NCBI GenBank assembly: GCA_023416895.1 | Contig: JAEZGQ010000083.1 | Location: 1 to 16,453, forward strand | Length of the DNA: 16,453 bases | Reading direction: 5' to 3' | Source of the DNA: Bacillota bacterium | GTDB lineage: Bacteria > Bacillota > Clostridia > Christensenellales > CAG-138 | Shown here: piece by piece, positions 14,452 through 16,453 of the stretch | How the letters are laid out: every line of letters begins with the position of its first letter | Position numbering within the stretch: position 1 is the first letter of the stretch | Position numbers and translations under genes: made by a program | Notes under the pieces: model-generated | The model's input: only the letters and a program-made list of their open reading frames with translations | Database searches by the model: none | What the model was told of the DNA's origin: nothing

Positions 14452-15447
14452 ATGAACCGGCTGATCCTCACAAGCAGCAACGATCCGTGGCACAACCTCG
14501 CGCTTGAAGAATACCTGTTCGACACGCACAAAGAGGGTTTTCTTCTTTACCTTTGGCAAAACCAGAACACCGTAGTCATTGGCCGCAACCAAAACGCTTG
14601 GAAGGAATGCAGGCTTTCCTTGTTGGAGCAGGATGGCGGCCGCCTCGCAAGGCGCACCTCTGGCGGCGGCGCGGTATTTCATGACCTTGGCAACCTTAAC
14701 TTCACCTTTCTTACAAGCCGTGCGGGCTATGATCTTCCGCGGCAGCTTTCCGTCATCACCGGCACCGCGCGCGAGCTCGGCATTGACGCGCGCTTCACTG
14801 GCCGAAATGACATTTTGGCTTTCGGCAAAACGGGCGAAACGCCCGCGGAGTGCGGCGCGAAGTTTTCCGGCAACGCGTTTCGCTTTTCACGCACAGCCGG
14901 GCTTCACCACGGCACGCTTTTAGTGCGCGCGGATATGGAAAAGCTTGCGAAATACCTCGCCCCCTCCAAAGACAAGCTCACCGCCAAGGGCGTTGAAAGC
15001 GTGCGCGCGCGCGTATGCAACTTGAGCGATTTTTATCCTTCCCTCACCATCGAACAGGTAAAAACCGCCGTGATCCACGCCTTTACAAAGGAATACGGCC
15101 CCGCGGAAACGCTTCTTGAAGAGGAACTCGACCATGAAGCGATTGCGCGCATTACGCAAAAGCACGCCTCGCGTGAATGGCGGCTCGGCGAAACCCCCGC
15201 GTTTGACATGGAGCTTTACAACCGCTTTTCGTGGGGCGCGCTGGAGCTTCAAATAAGCTTTTCGCGCGGGAAACTTACCGCTGTGCGCGCTTTCAGCGAC
15301 GCGATGGACGAGGCGTTTGTTTTAAGCCTGCCCGAGGTGCTCACGGGCTGCGCGTTTGAAAGCCGCGCCATGGCGAATGCGGTAGAAACGCTTGAAACTC
15401 CCGAGGCGCAGGATGTTGCCGCGTGGCTTTTGGAAAAGGGTTTTTAA
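14452..15447 (+). CDS. lplA: Lipoate-protein ligase A
   Basis: Attaches free lipoate, through lipoyl-AMP, to lipoyl domains such as those of 2-oxoacid dehydrogenases or the glycine cleavage H protein. The 331-residue protein begins N-D-P-W-H-N-L-A-L-E-E-Y-L-F, has the R-R-T-S-G-G-G-A-V-F-H-D-L-G-N motif (67-81) that binds the adenylate, G-R-N-D-I-L near 117, and the K-F-S-G-N-A site with catalytic Lys137. A C-terminal accessory domain follows from about residue 250, so both halves of the bipartite LplA are in one chain. The start is ATG 14452 with AGGCGG at 14438-14443; an earlier in-frame ATG at 14407 lacks a ribosome site. No lipoylated partner is in the window. No clear terminator is visible in the 129 bases after the stop. 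Confidence 0.93.
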   Translation: MNRLILTSSNDPWHNLALEEYLFDTHKEGFLLYLWQNQNTVVIGRNQNAWKECRLSLLEQDGGRLARRTSGGGAVFHDLGNLNFTFLTSRAGYDLPRQLSVITGTARELGIDARFTGRNDILAFGKTGETPAECGAKFSGNAFRFSRTAGLHHGTLLVRADMEKLAKYLAPSKDKLTAKGVESVRARVCNLSDFYPSLTIEQVKTAVIHAFTKEYGPAETLLEEELDHEAIARITQKHASREWRLGETPAFDMELYNRFSWGALELQISFSRGKLTAVRAFSDAMDEAFVLSLPEVLTGCAFESRAMANAVETLETPEAQDVAAWLLEKGF

Positions 15448-15576
15448 GATCAATATCCTGCGGCATTTTTTGAAGAAAAAGCCCATGCTTTCCAAGTTCC
15501 ACCGTTTTGTTTGCGGCATAGCGCACCTGACGCACGCGCATACTAGGCTTACCAATCGAACGGGAGGTAACAGCCG

Positions 15577-15750
15577 ATGTCTAAATCCAATGTGGGTTGC
15601 CAAACGATTGGGTGCCGCGTCGCCAGTTGCAAATATCACAGCGATGGTCACATTTGTACGCTTGAACGCATTGAGGTAGAGCCCATGCCGGGCGGCAACA
15701 CGGGCACACCCGCTGACGAGAGCCTTTGCGGAAGCTACAGAAAGTGCTAG
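15577..15750 (+). CDS. Small cysteine-rich DUF1540 protein
   Basis: A 57-residue protein with six cysteines (8, 13, 18, 27, 51, 57). The pattern C-x4-C-x4-C-x8-C, then an L-E-R-I-E-V strand, a Gly/Pro-rich turn, and a late Cys before S-Y-R-K-C matches DUF1540, a family of probable metal-binding small proteins of unknown function common in Clostridia. The start is ATG 15577, with a strong GGGAGGT at 15562-15568 and an 8-base spacer. A perfect terminator lies 30 bases after the stop, which supports an independent, well-expressed gene. I see no convincing promoter in the 129 bases between lplA and this gene, so readthrough from lplA is possible. Confidence 0.85.
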   Translation: MSKSNVGCQTIGCRVASCKYHSDGHICTLERIEVEPMPGGNTGTPADESLCGSYRKC

Positions 15751-15780
15751 CGGCAGTTTTTTGGTAACTGCACAACACGG

Positions 15781-15808
15781 AGATAAGGGGCGGAAACGCC
15801 CCTTATTT
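15781..15808 (+). terminator. Strong rho-independent terminator of the DUF1540 gene
   Basis: A perfect 10-pair stem, ATAAGGGGCG (15783-15792) with CGCCCCTTAT (15797-15806), has a GAAA tetraloop and a short T run after it, 30 bases downstream of the DUF1540 stop. Confidence 0.9.
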
Positions 15809-15824
15809 CTGTGCTTGCGCACAG
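15809..15824. other. Six-pair hairpin joining the terminator to repeat copy B
   Basis: CTGTGC (15809-15814) and GCACAG (15819-15824) around a TTGC loop lie directly between the terminator and stem 4 of copy B. The hairpin is not present beside copy A, so it belongs to the site and not to the repeat. Confidence 0.6.
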
Positions 15825-15825
15825 T

Positions 15826-15963
15826 CAAAAAAGCGGCTCCGCCACTTTTTTGAAAATACACCCTTTGCCTAAAATGCTCCGCATTTCCGGGCGGCAAAGC
15901 ATGAGAGGTACGAAAGCCTACGGCTTTCATCCGTTTCGGCGTACACGCCGCCGAAGCCGGATT
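15826..15963 (-). repeat. Structured dispersed repeat, copy B (inverted relative to copy A)
   Basis: Reverse-complement partner of the element at 4475-4612. Read on the minus strand it has the same order of hairpins: stem 1 TTCGGCG/CGCCGAA (15955-15935), stem 2 GAAAGCC/GGCTTTC (15928-15912), stem 3 CTTTGCC core (15899-15863) with an inner AAATGC/GCATTT, and stem 4 CAAAAAAG/CTTTTTTG extended by GC pairs (15852-15826). Compared with copy A, stem 1 has two full compensatory exchanges (T-A to C-G and A-T to G-C), and the inner part of stem 3 and stem 4 differ by wobble-compatible changes. Stem 2 and its flanks are identical in both. Like copy A it lies between convergent genes (DUF1540 and the partial gene at the right end). 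Confidence 0.85.
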
Positions 15964-16098
15964 TCTCATCAAATGGGCGAGGCCGAAGCTTCGCCTGCGG
16001 CGGTTGAAAGCTTCCGGGGAGGCGGAAGCCTGTGAGCATAAACGCATTGCGATTATATGAGCAATATGTCGATTACGAACTGCGAAAAACCTCGAACC
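15964..16098. other. Hairpin-rich non-coding stretch next to repeat copy B
   Basis: I find no gene here. A 7-pair hairpin GCTTCCG/CGGAAGC (16010-16016 with 16023-16029) and a 10-base palindrome CGAAGCTTCG (15984-15993), with an alternative pairing GGCGA/TCGCC (15976-15980 with 15991-15995), follow the repeat. From about 16035 onward the sequence becomes AT-richer and plain. It may be a degraded outer part of the repeat element, but copy A has no clear counterpart. Confidence 0.45.
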
Positions 16099-16137
16099 TC
16101 AAAAACCAAAAACTCCGGCGCGCATGTCGCCGGAGTT
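16099..16137 (-). terminator. Rho-independent terminator of the minus-strand gene at the right end
   Basis: A perfect 10-pair stem AACTCCGGCG (16111-16120) with CGCCGGAGTT (16128-16137) is followed, on the minus strand, by a T-rich tail with two TTTTT runs (bases 16110-16099). It lies 75 bases beyond the stop of the partial gene, the correct side for that gene. Confidence 0.88.
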
Positions 16138-16211
16138 GATAGGATTGTATGGCTTTTCGCACAAGATAAATCTAAATCGCCGTGGCGGAAGCGTAATACC
16201 GCGCTGGCCAC

Positions 16212-16453
16212 TCACTTTTTATACGTAACCTGCATGCTTTTCATGTTGCCCGCTGCTTTGCCGATCCAATAGAACAGGTGACCGACCGGCTTTTGAAAAA
16301 AACCGACCGGAACGGCTTCATCGTAGACCCGCTTCTTTCTGGCAGGTTCCGTCCAGTGGCGGCCATCCTCGGTTTCGTATTCGCTTCCCGGGGCGTACGC
16401 AATCGACATGCCCCGAAATAGGTTGTAGGGTATCAAAACATCGGTCGATGGGC
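16212..16453 (-). CDS. C-terminal part of an unrecognised protein (partial)
   Basis: The minus-strand frame is open from the window edge to TGA at 16214-16212, giving about 79 visible residues. I do not recognise the family. The visible part has a hydrophobic L-I-P-Y-N-L-F-R-G segment, a polar stretch (Y-E-T-E-D-G-R-H-W-T-E-P-A-R-K-K-R) and a late aromatic segment (G-F-F-Q-K-P-V-G-H-L-F-Y-W-I-G-K). A TTG at 16436 could be a start, but the frame has no stop before the window edge and no good ribosome site precedes that TTG, so I take it as the end of a longer gene. The strong terminator at 16099-16137 supports a real transcript ending here. Confidence 0.55.
   Translation of the reverse strand, partial: PSTDVLIPYNLFRGMSIAYAPGSEYETEDGRHWTEPARKKRVYDEAVPVGFFQKPVGHLFYWIGKAAGNMKSMQVTYKK

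Noticed and set aside
15322..16047. 241-codon minus-strand frame spanning repeat copy B, DUF1540 and the end of lplA
   Set aside because: It lies antisense to two well-supported genes and through a terminator; the length comes from GC-rich sequence.
16057..16272. 71-codon plus-strand frame across the right-end terminator
   Set aside because: It runs through a perfect terminator hairpin and overlaps the minus-strand gene end; no ribosome site precedes it.

Overview
The window looks like a chromosomal segment of an uncultured, fairly GC-rich member of the Clostridia (Bacillota). Pointers are small Clostridia-typical families (DUF951, DUF1858, DUF1540, DUF4180, DUF6320), a paired GlgC/GlgD glycogen system, an ECF-type QueT protein, Gram-positive style signal peptidases and Shine-Dalgarno sites with frequent GTG and TTG starts. 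The species cannot be named from sequence alone. I see no tRNA, rRNA, CRISPR array, transposase or phage gene.

Layout. (1) Bases 1-1235, plus strand: the tail of a DUF951 gene, a complete signal peptidase I (TTG start inside the DUF951 gene), and a second signal-peptidase-like gene overlapping it by 4 bases. The second protein keeps the serine region but has lost the catalytic lysine and the GDN/SxDSR box. (2) 1319-4413, plus strand: a four-gene unit of MarR-type regulator, HxxxDG acyltransferase (condensation/alcohol acetyltransferase type), six-helix zinc-ribbon membrane protein (DUF6320) and a streptothricin-acetyltransferase-like GNAT. A promoter overlapped by an inverted repeat precedes the regulator. 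(3) 4414-4676: hairpins, repeat copy A and a bidirectional terminator between convergent genes. (4) 4677-5369, minus strand: DUF1858 redox-disulfide protein then QueT. (5) 5458-7803, minus strand: neopullulanase-like GH13 amylase then a small membrane zinc-ribbon protein. (6) 7983-14064, minus strand: glgB-glgC-glgD-glgA, each start overlapping the previous stop, followed by a DUF4180 gene. (7) 14452-15750, plus strand: lipoate-protein ligase and a cysteine-rich DUF1540 protein. (8) 15751-16453: a 460-base hairpin-rich non-coding stretch with repeat copy B, then the C-terminal end of an unrecognised minus-strand gene.

How the genes work together. glgC/glgD make ADP-glucose, glgA polymerises it and glgB branches it, giving glycogen. 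The nearby intracellular amylase could break down alpha-glucans. No glycogen phosphorylase or debranching enzyme is in the window. The MarR unit reads as a self-regulated module whose enzyme chemistry is acyl transfer.

The most unusual signal is the repeat pair at 4475-4612 and 15826-15963. These are inverted copies, about 84% identical by hand alignment, about 11 kb apart. Each has four consecutive hairpins, stem 1 shows two compensatory base-pair changes, and each lies between convergent genes. This looks like a conserved structured element, either RNA or a mobile palindromic repeat.
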